A stretch of 64,000 nt of DNA from Pseudomonas sp. MF4836 (GTDB lineage: Bacteria; Pseudomonadota; Gammaproteobacteria; Pseudomonadales; Pseudomonadaceae). The notes under the pieces were generated by a model, which saw only the letters and a list, made by a program, of their open reading frames with translations, searched no databases and was not told the DNA's origin. Numbering within the stretch: position 1 is the first letter of the stretch; each line of letters opens with the position of its first letter. The stretch spans positions 372,001-436,000 of the forward strand of contig NZ_MVOL01000001.1 of assembly GCF_002018875.1 (NCBI RefSeq), written 5' to 3'. A program made the position numbers and the translations under genes. Of this stretch, positions 16,573 to 24,829 are shown one piece after another.

Positions 16573-17013
16573 TCAACCGCCAATCAGCGGCACCAGGCGG
16601 ATAAACGCGAGGGTGGAAGGGGGACTCAGTTCGATGGACTCATCGAGGCTTTGCAGCATGACGCCGTTGTGCAGAACGCGGAACGCGCGGGTTTCGAACC
16701 CCTTCAAGGCTCGTTCGACCTCAACCCCGACATCCAAGTCCGGAGGCGCACTGGCCTGAGGCATGGCCACCGCGCCTTGACGGGCCTGCTGAAGAACGTC
16801 CCGCTCGCTGAGGTATTGGCGGTCGAGCGCTTCGCGCGCCGACAGGTGTTGCAGCCAGTGCTGGACCGACAGCGCAGCGATCTGTTGGCCCACGGTCAGG
16901 CGAATGAGCTCGGCGACCGTCAAGGTCAATGAAGTCGGTTTCAGGGTGACGGGGGGCAGTAAAGGCTCCTGGCGCGCGCCTTTTAGGCAATAGCTATGAA
17001 CCACGAACTCCAT
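16573..17013 (-). CDS. Small protein with ubiquitin-like C-terminal half ending in Gly-Gly
   Basis: A 146-residue protein not assignable to a named family. Its last 36 residues run FRVLHNGVMLQ, then SLDESIEL, then PPSTLAFIRLVPLIGG. This parallels the ubiquitin end RLIFAGKQLEDGRTL...ESTLHLVLRLRGG in the order of strand, Gly turn, strand, STL, strand and terminal Gly-Gly. The N-terminus (EFVVHSYCL, then TLTVAELIRLTVGQQIAAL) fits a first strand pair and helix of a beta-grasp fold, with a longer helical insert between. It is the first gene of an operon with the DUF4132 protein. The fold is inferred from pattern; conjugation or sulfur transfer is untested, and no E1 or protease gene is adjacent. 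Confidence 0.6.
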   Translation of the reverse strand: MEFVVHSYCLKGARQEPLLPPVTLKPTSLTLTVAELIRLTVGQQIAALSVQHWLQHLSAREALDRQYLSERDVLQQARQGAVAMPQASAPPDLDVGVEVERALKGFETRAFRVLHNGVMLQSLDESIELSPPSTLAFIRLVPLIGG

Positions 17014-17164
17014 GACGCATTCCTTGCAAGTCAGGCCAGCCGGGCGGATGGCGCCTTAGCATAGTCCTGTGGGCAATAAACGTCATCGCACTTTATGGTG
17101 GGAGCCGCATAAGACGGGAGCTGTGGGTATGGCCCCGTGGATCATGGCGCAGTGCGTTCAGGGT

Positions 17165-17557
17165 TCAGAAAAAATCAGCCATCAGCAGTGCGCTGTCTGT
17201 CGCAAATATTGACTCATAGATCGCTTCATGGGGGACGTCACGGGCCAACCAGGCACTTGCGCTATAGACCCGTGCCTTGTTGAAAAAAACCAGGTGCCTT
17301 TCGTCTCCCCGCTCAAACAGCCTGAATTGCTGCTCCTCCATTTCCGCGCAGAGCGCGTCGAACAGCGCGGGGTCTTTTTTCGCCAGTGCGATGACTATCT
17401 CCGCCCGGTTGAGGCCGGCTTCGCTGGCTGCCCACAACACGATTCGAGTGGCCACCTGCCGATTTCTGCCGGGGAGGCCGGCGTCCAATGCCTGTTGCAC
17501 CTCGGGATAACGGCAAGCCAGGCGTGAAGGCATGATCTTTTGCGGGGTATGGCTCAT
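17165..17557 (-). CDS. Hypothetical protein
   Basis: A 130-residue cytoplasmic protein I do not recognise. The first part is basic (MPSRLACRYPEVQQALDAG, NRQVATRIVLWAASEAGL) and helical; the second half has FRLFERGDERHLVFFNKARVYSAS and an acidic, hydrophobic end (ATDSALLMADFF). The ATG at 17557 is chosen because GGGAG lies 7 bases upstream; a GTG at 17599 would add 14 residues and start only a few bases after the preceding FAD gene. It may be the last gene of the catabolic operon above it or stand alone. Confidence 0.55.
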   Translation of the reverse strand: MSHTPQKIMPSRLACRYPEVQQALDAGLPGRNRQVATRIVLWAASEAGLNRAEIVIALAKKDPALFDALCAEMEEQQFRLFERGDERHLVFFNKARVYSASAWLARDVPHEAIYESIFATDSALLMADFF

Positions 17558-17604
17558 CACAGGCTCCCGAGGGTGGTTCTCCACGCTGGCGTTTTTCACC
17601 CTGA

Positions 17605-19335
17605 CTAAGGCGCAGGTCGGCCGGTTGGCGCTTGGTCAGGGGCCAGGCCGGCAAGCGTTTGCGCGGCGATGTAGCCAAAGGTCATGCCCGGGCCGAGGGT
17701 GATGCCGCCGCTGGGGTAGTGGCCGTTCATGATGCTGTTCATGTCATTGCCTACGGCAAACAGCCCGGGAATCGGCACGCCGTGTTGGTCCAGGGCGCGG
17801 GCGCAGGCATCGGTGTTCAGGCCGGCGAAGGTGCCGAGGCTGCCGGGCACCAGTTTCACCGCGTAGAACGGTGGTGTACACAGGCCGCCAAGGGACGGGT
17901 TTGGCCCGTGCAGGACTTCGCCCTGTGCCTGGTTGTACAGCGACTCGCCACGCTGGAAGAGCGGGTCATGCCCCTGGGCCGCGCCCAGGTTGAATGCGCT
18001 GACGGTGGCTTGCAGTTGCCGGGCATCGATGCCGCATTGGCGGGCCAGGTCGGCCAGGGTCGGGGCCTTGAACAGGTAGCCCGCGCGCACGTAGCGCGCC
18101 GTCGGAAATGGAAAGGGCCTGGACCAGCCCAGGCCATAGCGGCGTTGGGCGCGGTGGTCGCAGATCAGCCAGGATTGCGGGGTTTCTCCAGGTCCCGTGG
18201 CGGCAAACAGGGCGCACATGTAGTCGTGGTAGGAGTCGGCCTCATTGACGAAGCGTCGGCCATCCTGGCGCACGGCGATAAATCCCGGCTTGGCGCGTTC
18301 CATCAGGTGCGCAAAACCACTGAAGCCGCCGTCTTCGCGCGGCACTCTCGACACCGGCGCCCAGGCGGCGGCATGGGCCAGGTCGGACACCACCCATGCC
18401 CCGACGCGCTCTCCCAGGCGCAGACCATCGCCGGTATTGCCCTTGGGGGCCGCGCTCAAATGGTCGCTGCCATGGGCGGCATGCTGGAACAGGCGCGCGA
18501 TGCGCTGGTGATCGTGAGGGAAGCCCCCGCAAGCGAGCACCACGCCACGCCGGGCGCGGATCTCGACCCGGCGTCCGGCGGATTCGACGTGCGCCCCGAC
18601 CACGCGTTCACCGTCACGCAGCAGTTCCCGTACCGGCGTATCAGTCAGCAGGCGTACCTTTCGATCCAGTGCGCTTTTGAGCAGGCGGGCCACCAGTGCA
18701 TTGCCGTTTACCAGGTGCATGCCGCGGCCATGGCGCAGCAGGTCGCGGGCGTGGCGCAGCAGGCGTTTGCTGGCGTAGAGCAATGAGGACGGCGACTGGC
18801 GGGCATTGAGCAAATGATTGAGATCGGCACCGCCGGCGATGCCCATGCCGGCCAGGCTGATCAGGTCGAGTGGACGTCGCAGCCGGTTGATCCAGGGACC
18901 GAGGCGTCGCCCGTCGAAGGGCAGGGCACAGACCGAGCGGCCACCTGCTGCGCAGCCTTCGGTGGCGTGAAAATCAGGCATTTTGCTGCCGGAGAAAAAC
19001 TGCACCTCGGTATGGCGTTGAAAAAACTCGACCATTTTCGGGCCCTGTTCGAGAAACGTCTCCACACGAGGGTCGAGCACCGTGCTGCGCAGTTCATGCC
19101 GCAGGTAAACCCGCGCCTGCTCCAGGTCCTCGACGATACCCTCGGCGATGGCCAGGGGGTTGCGTGGAATCCACAGCCAACCGCCCGACCAGGCGCTGGT
19201 GCCGCCGAACTGCGGCTCCTTCTCCACCAGCATGACGTCGAGGCCCAGTTGCGCCGCCGTGACCGCGGTTGCCAGACCAGAGGCGCCGGAGCCGACGACC
19301 AGAACATCACAAAACAGGGGATCGCTGATGGACAT
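17605..19335 (-). CDS. FAD-dependent dehydrogenase (fumarate reductase / ketosteroid dehydrogenase-like)
   Basis: Flavoprotein of 576 residues in the FAD_binding_2 family. The N-terminal dinucleotide fold reads DVLVVGSGASGLATAV with VEKEPQFGGTSAWSGG after it; the C-terminal FAD motif is GLFAVGNDMNS...GGITLGPGMTFGYIAA. Members oxidise or reduce a carbon-carbon bond beside a keto or carboxyl group. The ATG at 19335 (MSISDPLFCDV) is chosen because it begins just before the FAD strand. It is the fourth gene of an operon with a related flavoprotein, a NIPSNAP protein and a shikimate dehydrogenase-like gene. The substrate is unknown; a cyclohexane- or quinate-derived compound is a guess from context. 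Confidence 0.8.
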   Translation of the reverse strand: MSISDPLFCDVLVVGSGASGLATAVTAAQLGLDVMLVEKEPQFGGTSAWSGGWLWIPRNPLAIAEGIVEDLEQARVYLRHELRSTVLDPRVETFLEQGPKMVEFFQRHTEVQFFSGSKMPDFHATEGCAAGGRSVCALPFDGRRLGPWINRLRRPLDLISLAGMGIAGGADLNHLLNARQSPSSLLYASKRLLRHARDLLRHGRGMHLVNGNALVARLLKSALDRKVRLLTDTPVRELLRDGERVVGAHVESAGRRVEIRARRGVVLACGGFPHDHQRIARLFQHAAHGSDHLSAAPKGNTGDGLRLGERVGAWVVSDLAHAAAWAPVSRVPREDGGFSGFAHLMERAKPGFIAVRQDGRRFVNEADSYHDYMCALFAATGPGETPQSWLICDHRAQRRYGLGWSRPFPFPTARYVRAGYLFKAPTLADLARQCGIDARQLQATVSAFNLGAAQGHDPLFQRGESLYNQAQGEVLHGPNPSLGGLCTPPFYAVKLVPGSLGTFAGLNTDACARALDQHGVPIPGLFAVGNDMNSIMNGHYPSGGITLGPGMTFGYIAAQTLAGLAPDQAPTGRPAP

Positions 19336-19405
19336 AGGGATTACCGCGATAAGGACGATGAGGTTGGCCGCTCCCGATTGGAAGCGGCACAACACGGCGC
19401 CGGGG

Positions 19406-19726
19406 TTATTTGAGCGGGGAAAAGTCGGTAGGACGCAGCAGGCGTGATTCCAGGGTCACCACGGCGTTCAGCTCCTTGTTCAGCCGCGCAAACTCCTGCC
19501 AGCGCGGGTCGGCAGCCATGGCGTTGCGACGGGTGATACGTTCGTCAAGGCTGGCGTAACCCCAGATGTGCAGCACCTGATTGACCTCACCGATTTCGGT
19601 GGTGAAGAAGCCGATAAGGTTGCCCAGGTGTTCCTGCTGCACCGCCAAGGCGTTGCTTTTGTACAGGGCCAGCCAGTCGCCGAGCTTGGTGGGGTTAAGG
19701 GTGTAGGTGCGCAGTTCGTAGTACAT
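19406..19726 (-). CDS. NIPSNAP-family protein
   Basis: A 106-residue dimeric alpha/beta-barrel protein of the NIPSNAP family, shown by MYYELRTYTLNPTKLGDW at the start and VLHIWGYASLDER in the middle. Such small proteins often accompany catabolic oxidoreductases in bacteria, with no single established activity. Its start lies inside the last 32 bases of the upstream flavoprotein gene, so translation is coupled to it. Confidence 0.88.
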   Translation of the reverse strand: MYYELRTYTLNPTKLGDWLALYKSNALAVQQEHLGNLIGFFTTEIGEVNQVLHIWGYASLDERITRRNAMAADPRWQEFARLNKELNAVVTLESRLLRPTDFSPLK

Positions 19727-21470
19727 GCTGTTCTCCAGTGGGGGATGGTGAAGCGGTGCTGGTGAGCCGGCGCGCGATGTCGCTGGCGGCGAGGTAGCCG
19801 AAGGTGAGACCGGGGCCGAGGGTGATGCCCGGGCCAGGGTAGGTGCCGTCCATGATCGAGTTCATTTCGTTGCCGGCGGCGTAGAGCCCGGGGATCGGCG
19901 CGTTGCTCCGATCCAGCACGTTGGCCTGGCCATTGGTGACCAGGCCGCGGGCGGAGCCCAGGTCGCCGGTAAACAGGCGTATGGCGTAGAAGGGCGCCTT
20001 GCGCAGCGGTTTCAGGCAGGGATTGGGTTGGTGCAGCGGGTCGCCCATGTAGCGGTTGTAGGCCGTACTGCCCTTGCCGAACAGGGGGTCGACGCCGTGT
20101 TCGGCATCGGCGTTGTACTGTGCCAGGGTCTGCTCCAGGGACGCGGCGTCGATGCCGGCGGCAAGCGCCAGCTCGGCGAGGCTGTCGGCGCGCAACAGGT
20201 AGCCGGCCTTGATCAGTGCGCTGTTGTCGACGGGGCTCGGTCGCGCCAGGCCCAGGCCGTAGTTGTTCAGGGCTTCGCTGTCACAGATCAGCCAGCAGGG
20301 CGCATTGGCACCGCCCTGGGCGAACATCCCTTGGACGAAACAGTGGTAGGAATCCGATTCATTGACGAAGCGCCGTCCGGCACGATTGACCGCGATCACC
20401 CCGGGTTTGGCGCGGTCGGTGACCAGATGGGGAAAGCGCTCCACGCTGCCATCGGCCTTGTGCAAGGCCGAGACCGGGGCCCAGAAGAAATTCGCCGCCA
20501 GGTGATCGCCGACGGCGGCGTTGATCGACGCCGCCAAGCGTTGCCCGTCACCGACGTTGGCGGACGGTGACATGCTCCAGTGTTCCGAGCCGGTGTCTGG
20601 CCGCTGTTGCGCCGCGTGGGCGCCTGCTGCAAAGCCGCCCATGGCCAGTACCACACCGCCCCGAGCGAATACCGGACGGGTGATGGCGCCTCGGGAAATC
20701 TGCACCCCGCGGACCCGGCCATGCTCGATGATCAACGCCTCGGGTGTCGCCTGCAGCCACAGGTCGACGCCATTGGCCAGGGCCGTGGTCGCCAGGCGCG
20801 CGATCAAGGCGTTGCCCACGGTCAGGCGCGTGCCGCGGGGATGGCTGAGGCGGTCGATGGCGTAGCGGGTCAGCAGTTTCAGGCAGTGCCAGAGGGATTT
20901 GGGCGAACGCTTGATGCTGAGAAAATGCTGGATGTCGACCCGATTGACCATCATGCCGCCGAACAGCAGCATGCCGTCCGGTGGTCGTTTCAGGTCCTTG
21001 AAATGCTCGCCGAGGCGGCGTCCGTCGTATTCGTCGATTTCCAGCGCCCGGCCAGTGAGCGTGCCACCGGGCAAGTCCGGGTAATAGTCGGGCGACAGCG
21101 GGCGCAGGCTGTATTTGAGTTCGCTGTGGGTTTCCAGGTAGTGCAGGGCTTCACGACCGTGCTCGATGAACGCGTCGATCAAGGGCGGGTTGTAGCCTGG
21201 GCCTATCACCGCTTTCAGGTAGTCGCGCATCTGCTCGGCGGCCAGGTGATGCCCGGCGGCCCGGGCCTGATCGGTATCGTGCAGCCACACCGCACCCCCG
21301 GAAATCGCCGAGGTGCCGCCGAAGGCTTCGGTCTTTTCCACCAGCAGGACCTTGAGCCCGCGGCAACTGGCCGTCACCGCCGCGGCGAAACCGGCAGCGC
21401 CGCTGCCCAGGACAATGACGTCATAGGTCTGGCCGGCGTCGGCCGAGGCCAGGGAAGTCGTAGTGTTCAT
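19695..21470 (-). CDS. FAD-dependent dehydrogenase (second copy, ketosteroid dehydrogenase-like)
   Basis: Flavoprotein of 591 residues, homologous along its length to the one at 17605. The FAD motif is VIVLGSGAAGFAAAV, followed by VEKTEAFGGTSAISGG; the C-terminus has GLYAAGNEMNSIMDG and GITLGPGLTFGYLAA. The ATG at 21470 is chosen because AGGTGA lies 5 bases upstream; a GTG nine bases earlier is in frame but overlaps this site. Two such paralogues in one operon suggest either two successive dehydrogenations or a two-subunit or two-substrate system. The order is shikimate dehydrogenase-like, this gene, NIPSNAP, second flavoprotein. Confidence 0.82.
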   Translation of the reverse strand: MNTTTSLASADAGQTYDVIVLGSGAAGFAAAVTASCRGLKVLLVEKTEAFGGTSAISGGAVWLHDTDQARAAGHHLAAEQMRDYLKAVIGPGYNPPLIDAFIEHGREALHYLETHSELKYSLRPLSPDYYPDLPGGTLTGRALEIDEYDGRRLGEHFKDLKRPPDGMLLFGGMMVNRVDIQHFLSIKRSPKSLWHCLKLLTRYAIDRLSHPRGTRLTVGNALIARLATTALANGVDLWLQATPEALIIEHGRVRGVQISRGAITRPVFARGGVVLAMGGFAAGAHAAQQRPDTGSEHWSMSPSANVGDGQRLAASINAAVGDHLAANFFWAPVSALHKADGSVERFPHLVTDRAKPGVIAVNRAGRRFVNESDSYHCFVQGMFAQGGANAPCWLICDSEALNNYGLGLARPSPVDNSALIKAGYLLRADSLAELALAAGIDAASLEQTLAQYNADAEHGVDPLFGKGSTAYNRYMGDPLHQPNPCLKPLRKAPFYAIRLFTGDLGSARGLVTNGQANVLDRSNAPIPGLYAAGNEMNSIMDGTYPGPGITLGPGLTFGYLAASDIARRLTSTASPSPTGEQHVLRTAHLHP

Positions 21471-21503
21471 GGTTGTCACCTGTTTGAGGACGTTGCCGGA
21501 GAG

Positions 21504-22322
21504 TCAGATTTCCAGCGGCGTCACGCCCATGAAGTGCCCCAGGTTGCCCAATTGCGCCAGGGCCATTTCCGGTCCGGTCTGGATCGGGCAGCCGAGGCGT
21601 CGGGCAAAGGCGAGAAAGGGTGTCACTGCCGGTGAGGTCACGACGTCGGCCACCAGGGTGCTTGCGTTGAGGGTTGCCATCAGGGCCTCGGGCAACGGCA
21701 TCGGGCCCTCATCGCGGGTTGCCCCCATGCCCACTGGCGAGGCGTTGACCACCAGGTCGAAGGGGGCGAGCGAGGTCGGTCCGGCGCTGATCGCGATAGC
21801 CGGGAAGGCACTGCGCAACAGCTTGCCGAGTGCCTCGACGCGTTCGTGGCTGATGTCGCTGATGACCAGGCGACTGACTCCGGCCTGGCACAGTGCGTAG
21901 GCAATGGCGCTGCCCACGCCGCCTGTGCCGATCACCAGGGCCTGTTTGTGCTGGGGGTTGAACCCATGCTTGCGAGCGGCGTTGAGAAAGCCTTCGCCGT
22001 CGACGATATCGCCCACCAGCCGGCCGTCGGCCTCGCGGCGGATCACATTGATCGAGCGCAGCGCCGTCGAGCGTTCACTGACGCTGTCCAGGCTCCCGGC
22101 CAACTGCTGTTTGTAAGGCACGGTCACCACGCATCCGCGCAGGTTGTGCCAGCCGCGCAGGGTCTGGACGAAAGCGTCGAGGGCGGTTGGCGCCAGGTCG
22201 ATGGCGATCATCGCGACGTTCTGCTGCTGGTCGACGAACCAGCGATTGAAGTTTTCCGGCGACTTCACCTGGGCGATAGGTGAGCCGACGATGGCGACCA
22301 GTTCAGTTGAACCCTGGATCAT
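21504..22322 (-). CDS. Shikimate dehydrogenase-like protein (AroE family, variant substrate site)
   Basis: NADP-dependent oxidoreductase of 272 residues with the AroE layout: N-terminal substrate domain (AIVGSPIAQVKSPENF), catalytic Lys in VTVPYKQQL, and the nucleotide-binding VIGTGGVGSAIAYAL. Canonical AroE has S-x-S-P (two serines holding the shikimate carboxylate); here the first serine is Val (VKSP), and the usual NTD segment reads IVDGEG. It therefore probably acts on a related hydroaromatic acid rather than being the housekeeping enzyme. The ATG at 22322 is where homology starts. It heads the operon and is divergent from an IclR regulator. Confidence 0.83.
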   Translation of the reverse strand: MIQGSTELVAIVGSPIAQVKSPENFNRWFVDQQQNVAMIAIDLAPTALDAFVQTLRGWHNLRGCVVTVPYKQQLAGSLDSVSERSTALRSINVIRREADGRLVGDIVDGEGFLNAARKHGFNPQHKQALVIGTGGVGSAIAYALCQAGVSRLVISDISHERVEALGKLLRSAFPAIAISAGPTSLAPFDLVVNASPVGMGATRDEGPMPLPEALMATLNASTLVADVVTSPAVTPFLAFARRLGCPIQTGPEMALAQLGNLGHFMGVTPLEI

Positions 22323-22410
22323 GGGGTAGTCCCGCTTATTGGCTGTGTTGTGGAGCCAATACTGCAAGCGAGGTACAGGGCGGACAATCAAACGCACCCT
22401 GGAATACATT

Positions 22411-22440
22411 GATAATCGCATCGCCACTGCGATAATCGCA
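22411..22440. promoter_or_regulatory. Candidate IclR operator
   Basis: GATAATCGCA is repeated at 22411 and 22431, two helical turns apart, and the same stretch forms an imperfect inverted repeat (ATAATCGCA / TGCGATAAT). It sits between the divergent aroE-like operon and the IclR gene, where such regulators bind. Confidence 0.6.
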
Positions 22441-22468
22441 GTATTTGCCCCTCAAGGAGCCACGCCCG

Positions 22469-23242
22469 ATGAAGCAACCCACCATCCATCAGCGGGATCT
22501 GATCGTTGGCCTGCAAAAGGGCTTGGCCCTGTTGCAGCTGTTTTCCCAGGAACATCCGCGCTTGAGCGTGCCCGAAGTCGCGCGCATGGCCGAGATGACC
22601 CACAGCGCGGCGCGGCGCTTTTTGCTGACGTTGGTGCATGACGACTTTGCCCAGACCGATGGCCGCCATTACTGGCTGACCGCCAAAACCTTGCGCATCG
22701 GCCAGGCCTATGTCGATTCCGCGGTACTGCCGCGCATGCTGCGCCCGATCGTGGAGCAGGTCGCGCGGATCACCCAGGAGCATGTGTCGGTGGGCGTGCG
22801 TGATGGGGATGACATTGTGCACGTGGTGCGCAGCCGCTATAGCCACATCACCTCGATGTCGATCCGCCCCGGTTCACGGGTGCCGATGTATTGCACCGGC
22901 AGCGGCCGGCTATGGCTGGCGAGTCTTTCTCCGGAGGCGCTGGCGGCTTACTTCCAGCGCAACCCGCCACGGGCCATCACCCCGTACACCCTCACCGACG
23001 AAACCCTGATCCGCCGTGAAATCGCCCTGGCCGGCGAGCGCGGCTATGTGATGGTGGATCAGGAATACGAAGTGGGCATGCGCGTGCTGAGCGTGCCGCT
23101 GATCGATCGGGAAGGGCACTTGCAGGCCACGCTGACCCTGACCACTCACGCCTCGCGCATGACCCTTGAGAGCATGCGCGAGCGCTACCTGTCGGCGCTG
23201 TATGAAGGGCAGGCACTGTTAAGGCCGATCATGACGCTCTGA
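22469..23242 (+). CDS. IclR-family transcriptional regulator
   Basis: Regulator of 257 residues: an N-terminal winged HTH (GLQKGLALLQLFSQ, LSVPEVARMAEMTHSAARRFL) and a C-terminal effector domain (RPGSRVPMYCTGSGRLWLAS, GYVMVDQEYEVGMRVLSVPL), closest in pattern to PcaR/PobR-type members that sense aromatic or hydroaromatic acids. The ATG at 22469 has AAGGAG about 10 bases upstream; an in-frame CTG-region extension lacks a ribosome site. It is divergent from the aroE-like/flavoprotein operon, its likely target, with a repeated operator between. Confidence 0.9.
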   Translation: MKQPTIHQRDLIVGLQKGLALLQLFSQEHPRLSVPEVARMAEMTHSAARRFLLTLVHDDFAQTDGRHYWLTAKTLRIGQAYVDSAVLPRMLRPIVEQVARITQEHVSVGVRDGDDIVHVVRSRYSHITSMSIRPGSRVPMYCTGSGRLWLASLSPEALAAYFQRNPPRAITPYTLTDETLIRREIALAGERGYVMVDQEYEVGMRVLSVPLIDREGHLQATLTLTTHASRMTLESMRERYLSALYEGQALLRPIMTL

Positions 23243-23243
23243 G

Positions 23244-23287
23244 TTTCAACAACAGGCCGTTTGGAACCTGTTGAAAGGGCGATTTTT
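23244..23287 (+). terminator. Possible terminator after the IclR gene
   Basis: TTTCAACAACAGG pairs (with a small bulge) with CCTGTTGAAA two bases after the stop codon, followed by GGGCGATTTTT. The rest of the 330-base spacer before the aminotransferase shows only the operator-like element at 23489. Confidence 0.45.
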
Positions 23288-23488
23288 GCGTGATGGTCAT
23301 CATACGTCTGTCGAAAATTTGACGTCCTCATAGCACTCCTCGTCGATTTATCCAGCGCGTTTCACTGCGTGGATGCCGATCCCTGAAGCCTGAATCAGCT
23401 GAACAGCCCTTGTTTGCTAGGTTTCACGAATTTTATCGCCTCGCAGAAAAGAGCTGTATTTGCCGATTGCGAAATCAAAAAATCACAT

Positions 23489-23510
23489 GTCATACTACAT
23501 CGTACAACAG
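23489..23510. promoter_or_regulatory. Palindromic operator-like element upstream of the aminotransferase
   Basis: TGTCATACTACATCGTACAACA has symmetric half-sites TGT-nn-TAC and GTA-nn-ACA, a spacing common for GntR/FadR-type operators. No GntR regulator is encoded in the window, so the partner is unknown. Confidence 0.35.
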
Positions 23511-23572
23511 CAGTGAGGCGCTGGACGATCTTCCATGGTCTTCAGCAAACCTCCAAATAAGGCGGGTAGTTC

Positions 23573-24775
23573 ATGAGTTTTGAAAGTCAGCGCGTCAAGC
23601 AGATCTCTTCCTCTCCCAGCATGATCATCTCCATGCGTGCCAAAGAACTCGCCAGCCAGGGTCGCGACATTGTCGACATGAGCCTCGGCGAGCCGGACTT
23701 TGATACCCCGGCACATATCATTGATGCCGCCAGCCAGGCGATGCGTGACGGGCATACTCGCTACACGGCGCCCCAGGGAACTCTGGCGCTGCGCCAGGCG
23801 ATTGTCGGCAAGTTCCAGCGCGAAAACGGCCTGAGTTTCAGCGTCGACGAAATCACCGTCGGCAACGGCGCCAAGCAGGTGATTTTCAATACCTTCATGG
23901 CGACCCTGGAAGCCGGTGATGAGGTGATCATCCCCGCGCCGTACTGGGTTTCCTATTCCGACATCGTCACCCTCAACGGTGGCAGCCCGCAGGTGATCGC
24001 CTGTGGCATCGAGGTCGGTTTCAAGCTGACTGCCGAAGCGCTGCAAGCCGCGCTGACCGAGAAAAGCCGCTGGCTGATTCTCAATTCACCGTCCAATCCG
24101 AGTGGCGCCATCTACTCCCAGACCGAGTTGCAGGCGCTGGGCAAGGTGCTCGAAGACTTCCCCAACGTGCTGGTGATGTCCGACGAAATCTACGAGCACG
24201 TATTGCTTGCCGACCAGCCGTTCGTCTCATTCGGCAACGCTTGTCCTCAGTTGCGTGAGCGCACGCTGTTGATCAATGGCGTGGCCAAGGCCTATGCCAT
24301 GACCGGCTGGCGTATCGGTTATGCCGCGGGCCCCAAGGCGCTTATCGCGGCAATCAGCAAAATCCAGTCCCAGAGCACTTCGGGCGCCAGCGCGATTTCC
24401 CAGGAAGCGTCGCGCGCCGCACTCGAAGGTCCGCAGGCATTCGTGAAGAGTTGCGCCGCCGAGTACGCCGAGCGCGGCCGCATGCTGGTGGAGGGCCTGA
24501 GCCAATGCGAAGGCTTGCGCCTGAGCGCGCCGGCGGGGGCTTTTTATGCCTTTCCCGAGTGCAGCCAGTTGTTGGGGCGCACCGCGCCTGACGGTCAGGT
24601 GATCACCGATGACGTCGAGTTATCGGCCTACCTGCTCAATCACGCCGGCGTGGCGGTCGTTCCGGGCCTGGCGTTTGGGCTGCCGGGTTACTTCCGGCTG
24701 TCGTTCGCCACGTCCCGCGCAAACCTACAAAAAGCGGTCGTTCGTATCCGCGAGGCGCTCGCAGCCTTGCGCTGA
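23573..24775 (+). CDS. Pyridoxal-phosphate aminotransferase, aspartate type (class I, AspC/AAT-I gamma)
   Basis: Cytoplasmic aminotransferase of 400 residues. The PLP lysine is in NGVAKAYAMTGWRIGYAAGP near residue 240; the N-terminal SLGEPDFDTP, the substrate Asn-Pro turn (NSPSNPSG) and the C-terminal phosphate/carboxylate Arg (YFRLSFATS) are present, the set found in the thermophile/Rhizobium-type aspartate aminotransferases. An AAGGCGGG site precedes the ATG. The gene runs directly into an acidic amino-acid-type ABC importer 54 bases downstream, suggesting that an imported amino acid is transaminated by this enzyme. Confidence 0.9.
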   Translation: MSFESQRVKQISSSPSMIISMRAKELASQGRDIVDMSLGEPDFDTPAHIIDAASQAMRDGHTRYTAPQGTLALRQAIVGKFQRENGLSFSVDEITVGNGAKQVIFNTFMATLEAGDEVIIPAPYWVSYSDIVTLNGGSPQVIACGIEVGFKLTAEALQAALTEKSRWLILNSPSNPSGAIYSQTELQALGKVLEDFPNVLVMSDEIYEHVLLADQPFVSFGNACPQLRERTLLINGVAKAYAMTGWRIGYAAGPKALIAAISKIQSQSTSGASAISQEASRAALEGPQAFVKSCAAEYAERGRMLVEGLSQCEGLRLSAPAGAFYAFPECSQLLGRTAPDGQVITDDVELSAYLLNHAGVAVVPGLAFGLPGYFRLSFATSRANLQKAVVRIREALAALR

Positions 24776-24829
24776 AGCCCTCGCTCTTTTGCTGTGCCAA
24801 AGCTGCCAAAACAATAGTCGGAGATCCCC

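Noticed and set aside
16573-17013. Reading the DUF4132 pair as a toxin-antitoxin module
   Set aside because: The large protein lacks any nuclease or toxin motif I can see, and the small one is not HTH- or antitoxin-like; the ubiquitin-like reading fits better.
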